A stretch of DNA of 64,000 nt from Siphlonurus alternatus (GCA_949825025.1 OX463787.1:1612001-1676000); one strand, 5' to 3'. Positions 23,201 through 34,403 are shown, counted from the first letter of the stretch. Program-made: numbers and translations. The notes: generated by a model from the letters alone, not told the origin.

Positions 23201-26200
23201 GTTTTTATGTATAGTTATCTGACTTGTATTCTGAGGCGACGATATAATATGCAATTTTTGCAAATTTATATATTATGTGTTAATAAATATGATTTATTTT
23301 AATAATAATAATTTAATATATTTTTATATGGACAACCTGCATGGATATTTTTTATTGCAGAAATGAATAGAGGGTTCAAAATTACACTGCTCTGAATTTT
23401 TCCAGATATTTTTGAGACCCAGAACTATTTTTAAATAATAATTGAAAATGCAGCTACGCCCCCTGGAGGCGTCGATAGGCATCTAGTCCCTATATTTTTT
23501 TATTTAAGATTCAGGGGTGCCAACTTAACTTACAGAACTTTCAATAAATATTTAAAAATAGTTCTAAGTCTTAAAAAAAATCTGAAAAAAAATATAGAGT
23601 GGCTTAATTTGGTACTTTCTATTCATTTCTGCAATAAAATTTTACAAGAAATAATTTTTCTAAGTAATAATTAATAAATCAAAGATTAAAACACAGATTA
23701 GACATGAGATATTAAAATTTTAAATATCATCAAATAATGTCACCGTAGGAAAATCACAACAATAAAATAATGTCACCGTATAGTAAAATCACAACAATAA
23801 AATAATGTCACCGTAGGAAAATCACAAGAATAAAATAATGTCACCGTAGGAAAATCACAACAATAAAAGAATTTACCAACAATTACTCCGTCAAGACATT
23901 ATCTGAATATTCCCACAAATAACACGTAACGTTATACAATGGTGGTATTTTGGCTCAAGGCGTCATCGTCCTCACAGACGTAAAAGTTTCATCATACAGG
24001 ACACATTACACATCGACGGTCTTTGAACTCACGCAGTCCCAATTCCCACAGAGTCTGCTTTCTGATCTGTCGTAACTTTATTACAAGATTTTTATTACCA
24101 TTCATTTGAGAAAATATAATTCTTGATGTTATGAATATTTTTTTATGAAACGTATAACACATCTATCAGAGAGAGAAAATTTACTTTTTACAAAATAATA
24201 ATAATAATAAATTAAGCTAGAAATACAATATATAAATAGAGCTAGGGAGCATGATTTTGAATAATTTCTTTTCGATTATTTTATTATATTTCCCTCATAA
24301 ATATATAACTAACAAGGCAGTGGCAGGAGATTCACAAACATTGAATTTATATTTTTTTTTTATAAACATAACTTTATATTTTTTATTAAAGTTTTTTATA
24401 TTTAAAAGAAAATGCAACATAAAAAAAAACTAATGGTGATTTATGATCCAAGAAGCTATCCATGCTTCTCACAGTTCTCACTTTAACCATAGTTATTACC
24501 ATTTAGACTGTGGCAACCGTCCATGGTTAGTGAAGAATCCGGAGATATTACTTTTTTTATATTTATTTACTATTTTTTTTTTGCAAGGATACACCACAAA
24601 GAACTTACAGCTCGAGGCGGGGTAATGGATAAGGTAGAGAAAAGGTGGTGGTCATGGCCTATTACGCGTCCCAACATTTACTGAGGTAAGACTGAGGGAA
24701 CTGTGGAAAACCTCAGTCAGGACAGACACCTCTACTTTTTATCAATGAATCAAAGTGATGTCCAAAGCCTGGAGAATCACACACAAGTCATGCATCACTG
24801 CATGGAAAGCGAGACGAATTTACCCCAGGGAAGGATCAACTTAATATTTATTTGAAACGGTCACCCCTCCAAGTACTATAACCACGCTCGACGTAGCTTG
24901 ACTTCGGTGATCTAACGAGAACCGGTCAATGCACTGCGCCACGCTCAAGTTTTTTATTTCATCATTAATAGCACCTATTATCAAATTACACGATGATCCA
25001 TCTTTTTTTTTTTTTTTTTTAAAAATGATTTTTAAAATTGACGAAGTTGGGTCAGATTCCACAACATATATTTTTTTATGTTTTGTTGCAATACTAGAAA
25101 TTGTAACGATTTATTTTAAATAAATGTTTCCTGGGTCAAAAGTTAACAAGATTAACAGTTAACATCTAAACATTGTGTAACGATATAGAAAACATCAATA
25201 AATAAACATGAAATTATAATTATTAAATATTTAATTATTAAGCTTGTTTGGAATATTATAAAAAATATTTTCTCTTTTAGAAAGTTTTTTTATTGACCAG
25301 ATTGGAGGGAAAGTGATGTTCTTCAAAACTTTTTTTTTGTCTAAAATATTTTCAAGTCTCTTCATTATTATGACATAATAATCAAATAGAATCCATGTAC
25401 GGATATTATTGCAGATTTATTAACTGGTGAAAGGATAAGTGGATATGAATAATGAAGAAAAAAATTAGTGGGAGTTTTAAAATGGTAAAATTTTCCTTGT
25501 ATTACCATAACAAGTATTGGCATATAGTTTGGGTAAGTGAGTAGTAAAAATAGCATCTATAAATATGAAATTTATGTATGCCCTGTCCTTTCATATATTT
25601 TAAATTTTATCTCTTTATTTGGTTCCAAATTTACGAGAAAAAGAAATGTAACATTATCATACATAGTATATCACTAAAATCTTTGGTAAAATTGCAAACA
25701 ATTAAAATTCACATACTATCTTCCATAATCTTCGTTGCTGAATAAAAATAAAAAGATCTTCACTATAGCATTGCTCGCAAGAAGTGTATACTGCTTTGTT
25801 TTAGTTCTGGCAACGAGTATTTAATTGTTCGTTTATATTGTCATTCGCTCCCGATTAATCAAATTGTACCTGCCTCTCGGAAACCCCCATTTTCATACAC
25901 CTGTGATTCATAGCCAAAAGTCTCAACTTTGCTATTTCTTGTGGATTTTGAACTCTGATATTTATTATCCCCTTATTGTTTGCCTCAAATAAACCCTGTT
26001 GTAAGGTTCTTGTCATATAAGTGACTAAATTTAACTTCCCAGCTCTTCGTGATCTCAACCTAGCTTTGCCTAGAATTTTTGTGTCCCTTCCTAGCATCAT
26101 TTACCTGGTTGTGACTGAGGAAACCATGAAAACCTCAGGCAGGATGGTCGTAAGTTATTGAAGGGTGACATCAATCCCAAGTGCGTGTTATAAACTGGAA

Positions 26201-29200
26201 AAATTCAGCGATGCCTGCATGGAATCGAATTCATAATTTTTCGACTTGAATACGTATAGTCGCATGCCACTAAATCAAATGCCCTGAATTTCTCATATTA
26301 AAGGCATACAGGCCTCGAATTAAAAATTAGGCAGTCACAGAGAGTTGCTTGAGTTGACAATCAACATTTGGATAATTATTTACGTGCGCGATGCAGCTGC
26401 ATGAGCGGGGGCTTCAAAGTAAGGTCCTTGATGACGTCAAAATGACGTCACAACGCACAACCATACATACGCCGCCATGTTTTGTGACGTCATTTTGACA
26501 TCATCAAGGAACTGCATCCTTACTTTGCAGCCCCCGCTCATGCAGCTGCAGCGCGCATGGAAAAAATTATCCAAATGTTGATTTTCAACTCAAGCAACCC
26601 TCTGTGACTGCCTAATTTTTAATTTGAGGCCTGTATGCCTTTAACAATGGCATGACAATGCAGTGCATGGTTCGTGACCGACACTTTTCTTGCAAACAAC
26701 ACTGTACATTCCGCTCCACGCTCGAGTTCCAAGAGAAAGACAGAATCGTGTTACGTTTGACCTGATTGTCAGAAATGACAAAATAATAAACTTTAGTAGA
26801 GATCGAAATAAGAGCAAGTCAGAGAAATCAAGGTCGATGTTTATTGCAAGCAATATTTAGGAACATCCACTGATTTCTAGTAGAAATATTTAATTGTTTT
26901 ACTTTGTACAAATTTGTTGGCTTTAGGACATATCATAAAATATTTTGCATATATTTTAAAGTGTTTTTTTTTTTTAGTAAAATTATCATGTGAATATAAT
27001 ATGGTATGTTTTAATAATCCTAAATATCATAAACCTTAATTAATAAAATTTCAGAAGGGATATTAATATACTGAGGTTTGTAATAAAATAATTGAAATAT
27101 TGAATTGAAAATAAGCAAACTCTGCAGTTTCAAACGGGGCAATTTCTTGGGTAAAAATAATATATTTCAGCTTGTACTTTAATGCTAAACATAATTAATT
27201 ATAATAAACTCAAATAAAATACCACTTTTTACATCTCTGTACATTTGCTATTTAACTAGTACATTTTTTGTATTATAATCTACAGGCCATTGCAATTGTA
27301 TTATATTATTAATTCAGACATGTGGTTTACTATTCACTAAAATATTCAATCTTTCATTCTTACAAAAACTACATAAGGCTTATATTCTTATGTTCTAGCA
27401 TTATAACATGGTCACAATGTATAATATAGTTTCTCATAGGGCGTATACCACTTTGAATATCATTGATATTTCACTTTCTTTAATAATGTTAGTTGTGTAC
27501 TTTCTTCGACAAACTGGATATACAAGTAAAATTTTACAATTTAACTAGTTACTGGGACGTTAGAATCATGTTTACTTTAATGTTATTGTAGTTGCTTAAA
27601 TTAACTTTAATTATAATTATTATATTATGCTAATATTGTAAGTGGAAATATAGTAAGGAAATTTTAACTCAAGGCTAACTTGTCAACCATTAGATTGTAT
27701 TGAAATACAATAATTTGTAATATAAATAAACAAGTTGCATTCAAATAAAATATAAGTAAATTTATAAATGATTAAAATAATTAAAACGTATCTCAAATGT
27801 TAACAAAGCAGAAGTCGTGCTCTGAGATTAAGCATTCATAATTTAATTCTGCATGTGTATGTATAACATGTGGAATAGTTTATTGATTGATTGATTGGTT
27901 AGTATTTTGGGGCAATTGACACATTTTGATCCTGTATATCCCCATATGGAATAGTATTTAACATATGAAATGTATAATAAATGGAAGAAAAAAAAAAGTA
28001 GACAAAATTTAAGCTTAAAAAATTTAGCTGAGAAATTAAAATTTAAAAAGATAAATAATTTCAATTTGTCACATCCTGTTTGAAATCATAAGATGTGATT
28101 AATCTTTAAAGAAGGTTGCTGATATAAATTTCGTGCGTACATTGGTAAAAACAAAACAAAATTTCAAAAGTAGTGTTATTTATATTTGCTAGATATACAC
28201 AATTAAATATTCTGGTCTTGAACAAGTTTATTTTTTTTATATCACTGAGGAAACCTAAGTCAGGTATACTGTTTGTTTCTTGAAATCTTTAATAAAATGT
28301 ATTTAATAATTTAATAAAGATTAAAAGTGTGGACCATCAAGTGCGCACTGATGTCAGAAGACGAAAAGAAAAAATGACTAAACTTTGAACTGTTGACTAT
28401 ATTAAAATGAATTAATCCATTGATTTTCAAATGAGCACACTGTACACCCGACGCTAATCTCGGTGTTGACATTGTGCTGGCACGCGACATAAAAGTGAAA
28501 CGAAGATGCTCCCGCGGGCAGATGATTTCTTCGAGAAAAGAAAGTGCAGGAAAGTGGCTGCCAGAGACATGGTAAGAGTATGTCTATGGTGGCTGCCGTC
28601 ACGTGACCAGGGCGAACTTTAATTACTTTCTACACGTACAGTTAGAGCCACAGAAACTTGTCTGTTTTATTAGATTAGTTTTGTTGCATTTGCATTAAAA
28701 TAAGATAAATTATAATTTTGGCACAAACTGAGTTTGGATCAAAAATTTATATTTCAATTTTAATTCATGCGAAATTTTATTATATATATAAAAATGAAGT
28801 AAGACTTGAGCACTGCATGACAAATATTCTTTTGAAATTATATTATTCAACCTATTATAAAGTATATTATAATAAATATATTTAATAATTACACTGTTGA
28901 AACGTTCAAATTCAAATTACATAAAAGTGGAATTGGGCGCGATTCATGAATATATTTATTTAGGTTTCTTACTAACCACGTTCAGCCTAAGTTAAAACAA
29001 TGACTAACTATGTCAGTGAGAAACCTGGATAATTCATTCTTGAATTGCTCCCTTTAAATAATATTTACGTAGATTTAAGTGGGATAATTTTAGAAAATTA
29101 TTAAATTATATATCGTCCCTCGTTCGGAATAATGAGCTATATGCTGTTTCAGGTAAGTGAAATTATGAGCTGTATAAAATGGTATTTAAAATAATGCTCA

Positions 29201-29450
29201 TTGTTGCGCTTACCTAATAGCAGACAGCTCATTATTGCAAAGAAATCATGAAGCATATAGCTCATTATTACAGATGACGGACGATATAATCTCTTAGCTA
29301 ATTAATAAAAATGAAATGAGTTCCATTAAACTGCGACAACTGTGATATTACAAACACGAAGATTGTGATCAACTGATCACCTGAGTTAATGATCTTACCT
29401 GTGGCGAGCAGGCAGGCTAAGGAGACGAGGACCCCTCGTGTGCTCTTCAT
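19724..29450 (-). CDS. Obstructor/CPAP3-family cuticular protein with three CBM14 chitin-binding domains
   Basis: Five exons with exact phase agreement: 29399-29450, 22716-22967, 21519-21707, 20288-20513 and 19724-19913. They give 302 residues from the ATG at 29448-29450. Residues 1-20 form a signal peptide (MKSTRGVLVSLACLLATGLA), followed by ten glutamines. Three peritrophin-A (CBM14) domains follow, with cysteines at 40/53/59/69/86/95, 110/123/129/139/152/161 and 167/181/187/197/210/218. The spacing is C-x12/13-C-x5-C-x9-C-x12/16-C-x7/8-C, which is the CPAP3 signature. Aromatic residues in YWECVGG, YWTCWNG and YWQCQGG fit the chitin-binding site. An acidic stretch and a Q/R/P-rich tail (ARPQQ repeats) end the protein. 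Such proteins are secreted and organise chitin in cuticle or tracheal matrix. Intron 1 is about 6.4 kb and loaded with repeats. I did not assign a specific obstructor paralogue. Confidence 0.95.
20040..20150. mobile_element. Family B MITE fragment
   Basis: It contains a right-arm-like GAGTAGCAAATCTTTGCACC followed by TCTATCCATTTCTGCA. The left arm and terminus are not recognisable. It lies in the last intron of the CPAP3 gene. Confidence 0.5.
20215..20271. repeat. (TTTA)n microsatellite
   Basis: About 14 TTTA units, immediately downstream of CPAP3 exon 4; the exon's donor site lies only about 15 bases from the array. Confidence 0.95.
21108..21418. mobile_element. GC-rich inverted-repeat element (AAGGTGCATTCCCATGG end)
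   Basis: The left end TTAAGGTGCATTCCCATGGA is inverted at the right as TCTATGGAAATGCGTCTTTAA. Arms containing GGCGGGGCGA/TCGCCCCGCC and CCATGTTGGC/GCCAACATGG pair with each other. It lies in the CPAP3 intron about 100 bases below exon 3. Its ends resemble those of elements at 32603 and 41720. Confidence 0.75.
21805..21905. repeat. Short inverted repeat (hairpin)
   Basis: TTTCTTCCTCTCTCCCAACC and CTATCATGTAACATTAAAAC are followed closely by their inverse complements, forming a strong hairpin in the intron between CPAP3 exons 2 and 3. Confidence 0.75.
22386..22504. mobile_element. Foldback MITE, family F
   Basis: It has GTACACTTATCGAC at the left and GCGTCGAGTGTAC at the right, and GGGGCATGGTGATTAACAAC in the right arm. 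The left arm is diverged. It lies in the intron between CPAP3 exons 2 and 3. Confidence 0.65.
22612..22702 (+). mobile_element. SINE 3' tail, type 1
   Basis: CCATCCTTTCCCTCC, TTACCCCGCCGCGAGCT and a terminal A-run match the end of the SINEs at 9612 and 24575. It lies a few bases from the splice donor of CPAP3 exon 2, and the A-run reaches almost to the donor. Confidence 0.75.
23108..23248. mobile_element. Foldback MITE, family H (CGTCGCCTCAGAAT ends)
   Basis: ATATCGTCGCCTCAGAATAT and its inverse ATTCTGAGGCGACGATAT bound the element, with TCAGATAATTAC and GTTATCTGA inside. It lies in CPAP3 intron 1. A second copy lies at 43828. Confidence 0.8.
23328..23645. mobile_element. Family A MITE, right end eroded
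   Basis: The left terminus ATGGACAACCTGCATG and the whole interior are present. The right arm ends at TTCTGCAATAAAATTTTAC without the terminal GTTGTCCAT. It lies in CPAP3 intron 1. Confidence 0.8.
23734..23870. repeat. Four-copy minisatellite (about 33-35 base unit)
   Basis: The unit contains AATAATGTCACCGTAGGAAA and ATCACAACAATAAA and is repeated four times with few differences. The copies are directly adjacent with no unique spacers, so it is not a CRISPR-type array. Confidence 0.9.
24575..24955 (-). mobile_element. 5S rRNA-derived SINE, full length, tail type 1
   Basis: On the minus strand the head reads CCGGTTCTCGTTAGATCACC, GAAGTCAAGCTACGTCGAGC and GTACTTGGAGGGGTGACCG. This is plainly 5S ribosomal RNA, including its internal RNA polymerase III promoter region. 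The core CTGACTGAGGTTTTCCACAG follows, then the tail TTACCCCGCCTCGAGCT and an A-run. This is the best 5S-headed copy. It lies in CPAP3 intron 1, in the sense orientation. Confidence 0.92.
26000..26290 (-). mobile_element. SINE with tRNA-like head sharing the 5S-SINE core
   Basis: On the minus strand the head TTGATTTAGTGGCATGCGAC (A-box-like) and GAATTCGATTCCATGC (B-box-like) suggest a tRNA origin. It is followed by CCATCCTGCCTGAGGTTTTC and CCTCAGTCACAACCAGGT, the same core as the 5S-headed SINEs. The 3' limit is uncertain. The open frame at 25855-26100 runs through its tail and is not supported as a gene. Confidence 0.65.
26298..26644. mobile_element. TTAA-flanked foldback element with TGACGTCA motifs
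   Basis: It begins TTAAAGGCATACAGGCCTC and ends GAGGCCTGTATGCCTTTAA. The arms pair through GGCAGTCACAGAG, CATGAGCGGGGGCT and CCTTGATGACGTCA. The centre holds several TGACGTCA-type words. It lies in CPAP3 intron 1. No protein is encoded. Confidence 0.85.
26645..28935. other. AT-rich part of CPAP3 intron 1 with one GC-rich patch
   Basis: Mostly featureless AT-rich sequence. At 27888-27925 there is GGTTAGTATTTTGGGGCAAT, the same words as in the hairpin at 33650. At 28430-28620 a GC-richer patch contains CACGTG and an exon-like reading frame on the plus strand, reported under findings. Nothing else was recognised. Confidence 0.5.
28936..29053. mobile_element. Foldback MITE, family G
   Basis: GGGCGCGATTCATGAATA and its inverse ATTCATTCTTGAATTGCTCCC bound it. 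The inner arms AGGTTTCTTACTAACCACG and CAGTGAGAAACCT pair. It lies in CPAP3 intron 1. Confidence 0.75.
29110..29288. mobile_element. Foldback MITE, family E, with CAG|GTAAGT motif
   Basis: The ends ATATCGTCCCTCGT and ACGGACGATAT are inverted. The plus strand holds CTGTTTCAGGTAAGTG (AG at 29151-29152, GT at 29153-29154). The minus strand, which is the transcribed strand of CPAP3, holds CTGCTATTAGGTAAGCGC. It lies about 110 bases inside CPAP3 intron 1. Confidence 0.8.
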
Positions 29451-29605
29451 GGCTGCTAGGTGGATACTGAGGAAGGTTTCTCCGAGTTGCAGCCAGGTCA
29501 GGGAGGTGGGGGGAGAGAGAGTTCCCATCCCAGGTACACCTCGAGAATCGCGGAATGTCACTTGGGAGGAGAACAATTCTTGGATATTAAAGAGAATCTA
29601 TGACA

Positions 29606-29930
29606 ATGGACAACATACATGAAATTTTTTATTGCAGAAATGAATAGAGGGTACCAAATTGTGTTACTCTGAATTCTTTCAGATTTTTTTGAAACCCAGA
29701 ACTATTTTTAAATAATTATTGAAAGTGCGGCCACTGGAGGCGTCAATAGGCGTCCAGTCTTTATCCTTTTTATTAAGACTTCAGGGGTGCCAACTGAAAT
29801 CACAGGACTTTCAATAATTATTTAAAAATATAGTTCCGGGTTTCAAAAAAATCTGAAAAAATTCAGAGTAGCATAATTTGGTACCCTCTATTTATTTCTG
29901 CAATAAAATTTTTTCATGTATGTTGTCCAT
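29606..29930. mobile_element. Family A MITE upstream of the CPAP3 gene
   Basis: An intact copy with termini ATGGACAACATACATG and CATGTATGTTGTCCAT and the full GC-richer centre. Its left end is about 155 bases upstream of the CPAP3 start codon, so it probably lies within the promoter region. Confidence 0.88.
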
Positions 29931-31113
29931 TATGCCCAGAAAATGAAAGGTATTTTTTACGGTACTCTTTTTAGTGTACACTTTAGTGTAGCTCAAATAT
30001 TATTTTGAATGATTTTATGTATACATATGTGTATAATGAAATCAGTACTATATAAATTATATATATAATATCCAAAAGTTTGTACACTCCTAGACACCAC
30101 GAACGTAACCTCTGCTCTGTTGCAGTCTATATAAACTGGTGGTTGATCATTAACTTTTTGAAGTTGGCTCTTCTTAACCCCCTAAATTGAAATTCTGTAT
30201 TTCTTTGTATATAGCTTATAGTGAGGGCTAATATTTCAGATTTTCTGAAATGAAGTTCTTATTATTCTAGAGGTGATATTTTAGGGTATCAAAATTATAT
30301 ATAATTATATATAATTTAGAATAATACTTACTTATAATTATTTCTGCAATGATACGTTTCATTACCAACGCCCCAAGCTTTCTCGCTCTGATCCACTTGA
30401 AAGATTTCTGATTAAAAATCAACGTCCATGAACCAACCGTGAAAACGCTGGCCACGCATCCTTGAATCTTCTGATAGTTTAAGTGTCCATTAACTTATTT
30501 TAGCTTAATTAAATGCTAGTTTGTGCCTCTCAATTTATTAAAAAAGTGCAATACAGGCTATTTTTTATTGTTATGGTATGATATGTTAGCTCTTAATGCA
30601 GCTCCGTTTGCTATAAGGCTGAGACTGGTCTATTATTGTTCTTGTGAAAATATAGCAACTCCTTTGTCTATATAATAGATTTTGCAATGTTGACAATTAA
30701 AATAAAAAAAATGTCTAAATAGAAAGGTTATGCTGTTTAACTAACATTTAAATGCTAGCGTTAATATGAGGTTAATTGATGTTATAAATGTTTTGAAATT
30801 ATATTAAATTATCTTTTTGATGCATTATTATGGTTTAATTGATTTTTTTTACTACATGAATTTTAGATCTATTATAATAATAAAATTTATGATACATTAT
30901 TATCTAAACTAATTTAAAATTTATTATGCTTAATAAGTAAAAAAAAACAATAATAAAAATAATGAATTGAATCTTAAATGACAAGTATGAGATGAATTGA
31001 ATTTTTTAGCATTATTTATATAATTTTATAAGACATTATTTATTATGTTCCAGATAATTTTCTCTATATTTCTATTGTTAAAATTTAACTATAGATGTAA
31101 GTACTGCACAGTA

Positions 31114-31230
<117 letters not shown>

Positions 31231-32602
31231 ATCAATTTATTTTGGCAGCTCCGAATCTGATATTGGCAGGGCGTGATGAATGACTGGGACACGTCAAGCA
31301 CAGAAAGTCACCAGCAGGTCATTGAACTGACGCTGAGAGGTGAAACTTTGAGGCCGCTGCACTATCGTATTGTATCGTGACACATGGGGTATATGACAAA
31401 ATAATGCAAAAAAATATAAGACATTAAGAATTATTATTTATTAATTGTACGTGACATATTAGCATTTTAACATTTTTAATATTTTTTTTTTTCGAAAAAA
31501 ACTTGCTTAAAAAATAATTGGCAATGTGGATACCTTACAAATTAAAACAAGGTGAATAGTTAGGGTGTATACGTGTATAATTATTATATTTTATAATTAT
31601 GTAAAATAAATTGGTCCAGAAAATAATAAAATTTGCACTTCATTCTTCAAGTTTTACGACTGCAGCATGAATGCATTTAATTCTTTGTAACTTTTATTAT
31701 GAGTGAAATTATTAATACTCAGAATTATGATCAAAGTCAAGGATTTGTTTTCTCTATATTTTATGTGATCTAAATAAATAAATTTATCTAGATTATAGCA
31801 ATTAAATAAAAGATAAGTTATTAATTAAAATAGAGATTTTACATCCTAGTTATATGCTGTGCAATTTTCTTATTGACTTTTCTCCCTCCTTTCGATTTCT
31901 TATTTTTTTTTTCTAGAATTTAAAATATCAATCATTATAAATATCATGTTATTATATGAGTAAGAAACACTTGATTAATAAGTGCAATGCAGCCTGAAAA
32001 TGTTATTATTAAAAAATATAATACGAAGTTGTATAAAATGTCATTATAATGTCGCACTTAATTGAAGCAGTTACATTTTTTTCTTACTTGAAATTATTGA
32101 GTACATGCGTATTCTAAGATCAAACAGGCTTTATAATTATTGCAAATTTGATGATCAGATCAATTACTTATCTAAATTTGCTGATTTCTTATGTAAATGA
32201 TTATTTGGAAAGTCCTTTTTATTCTCAAACAAGTTGACAAAAATAATTCAGTAACAATAAAAATTAATCAACATTTTTAATTCCAATTATTATATTTATT
32301 ATACTCCACTCTTTATTTATAATTATCGTATAATGCAACCTGCCTGGCTATAATATAGACATAATAATATTTTCATATTACATTAATATTTAATTTTATT
32401 TCATTATTTTATATTTATTTTAGGGCCTTGGTTGGACTGTACTTGTATAAAAATAAAAAAACTTTAAAATTTTTACTTTGTCCACTAATCTCCCATTACC
32501 ATTAAGGTTTGTTACCTCATGTAATTCTATAGATAAAATGACCCTTCTTGATATGATCATTCTTGATGGAACTGTTAACAAGATTATGTTTTAATATAAA
32601 GA

Positions 32603-32822
32603 CTAAAAGCGGATTTAGATGGCGCCAACGGCGATGCAACGCGATTTTGACGTAAAAGCTGTGAAATCCTATGGTGGCGAATTCGCTGTAAGGAATCGCG
32701 TTAATTACGATGCTCTTTTTCTTTTAAATCGCCAAATATGGCCGCCAATGGATGTTACAGCAAGTGCACATTATTCGCGTCGCGTCGCATTATAAAAATC
32801 GTCATGTGAATCCACCTTTACA
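32603..32822. mobile_element. GC-richer inverted-repeat element (AAAGCGGATTTAGATGGCG end)
   Basis: The left end AAAAGCGGATTTAGATGGCG is inverted at the right as CGTCATGTGAATCCACCTTT with mismatches. GCGATTTT and CGCGTTAATTACG words recur in the arms. It stands out from its AT-rich surroundings and encodes no protein. Confidence 0.65.
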
Positions 32823-33649
32823 AATAATAAATTGTCACGTCTGCGATCCACTTACTCTGGACTTTCTCGGCTCATAAACGTTTTTACGTCGCCAACTTTC
32901 AAGGCTTCTCAGTTTATTATTATGGATCAGTGGAGCAGACATTGATATTCACAGTGGCGAATTATCATCCGCAAAAAAATAATCAAGGACACACTTGTTA
33001 AAATAAGTAATTTGGTCAATGTTAAGCAATCGATCAAAATACACTTTAATTAAATTAATATTTCAATGGAAGTGCCTTGAAATGTAACGAGGGTATTGAA
33101 TTTTGAAATAATTTTAATCCGTTCAATTTAAATTTACTTGCAGAAAACAATTTACTTGATATTTAAGTATACTGTGGGTGCTATAATTATCATACTAGTA
33201 GAATTAAATGAATTGTACTGTGTAGATAAAAGTAACAAGATTTTGTAATGGAACTATCAATCAATTTAATAAATTATAACTGGTTTATTAAAACACTAAA
33301 CGTGTTTATTATTACATCCACGTATATTATTTTTATATGGTGTAAAAAATAGTTTAATATCTGGGATGACGTGGAGTTCGAAAAAATTATTATATTTTCT
33401 TACTACATTATTTAATTAATTTCTCACTATTTCACACTAAACAAAGAATAATTTTACTATTGTATTAGTGACAATTTATTACTATTATTAAATAAATTGA
33501 AAGATAAATTTGAAAATTTTTACCTAAAAACTAAAAAAATAATATGCATTTATACATAAAATTAAAGCACAATAAATTGAATAAATACTGAATTAATTAT
33601 TATTATTTATTATATTTATGAAATATATATCATGCTATTACTTGCTCAT

Positions 33650-33737
33650 TTTTTAATTATGTTGGTTGGTTGGTATTTTGGGGCAATTGACACATTGCCC
33701 CAAAATACCAACCAACCAACATAATTAAAAAATCAAC
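33650..33737. repeat. Near-perfect 40-bp-arm hairpin
   Basis: ATTTTTTAATTATGTTGG, TTGGTTGGTATTTTGGGGCA and A are followed, after a loop near TTGACACA, by the exact inverse. The flanks continue to pair imperfectly (ATTACTTG and CAAGTAAT). The arm words also occur once, unpaired, at 27888-27925 in CPAP3 intron 1. Confidence 0.9.
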
Positions 33738-34403
33738 AAGTAATAACATGTAATTTAATGTTTTATTATAATTAATTTTTGAGAGATCTGAATTCATTCT
33801 TTAATTGAGTGTGCATTATTATAATTTGCTTTGTTTTTTATATAATTTTAATTGTTTTACTTTTTACTAACGTATTTATATGTTATATAAATAATGCAAA
33901 AAAATTTCAGATGATATGTATATATATATTCATTTTTTTCTGTACTGTACATAATTTAATTGTGTCAAAATAATGAGTGATACTAAATAATTAATAGTAT
34001 TTGTCTTTGTGAGATAATTATATGAGACAAAAATCACGTAAAATTATCTCCGATATATATCACAGTTACATGTAAAAATAATTCTCTTTTGTAACACCAG
34101 AATGTTGTAATGAATTTTTATGAACATTAAAAATTCATTCCTGCATGCGGTTACTTTCATCAGTCAATGCTCCGACGATTTATGGCCTGATCATCATTCA
34201 AAATGTGTAATAACATTTTTAGACACAGCATAAAAAAAATCTCCGGTCCTCCATGTGAAATACTGAGAGAAAGTCGCAATTAATTTGAAGACGAGCCCGC
34301 GGAAATTGCGACACCTGCTGATGTCAAGTCGCAAATCTTGATTGACTAATTGACAAATGACATGCTGTGTTTGTCGAGACATCTGTTTGAATTTTACGAT
34401 CAT

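Noticed and set aside
23734..23870. Possible CRISPR-like array
   Set aside because: Units are contiguous without unique spacers, only four copies, and the context is eukaryotic.
25855..26100. 81-codon minus-strand frame without stop
   Set aside because: It overlaps the tail of a SINE, has no splice or conservation cue, and no recognisable domain.
30267..30455. 62-codon minus-strand frame with a possible donor
   Set aside because: No start context, no matching acceptor with phase, and no recognisable domain.
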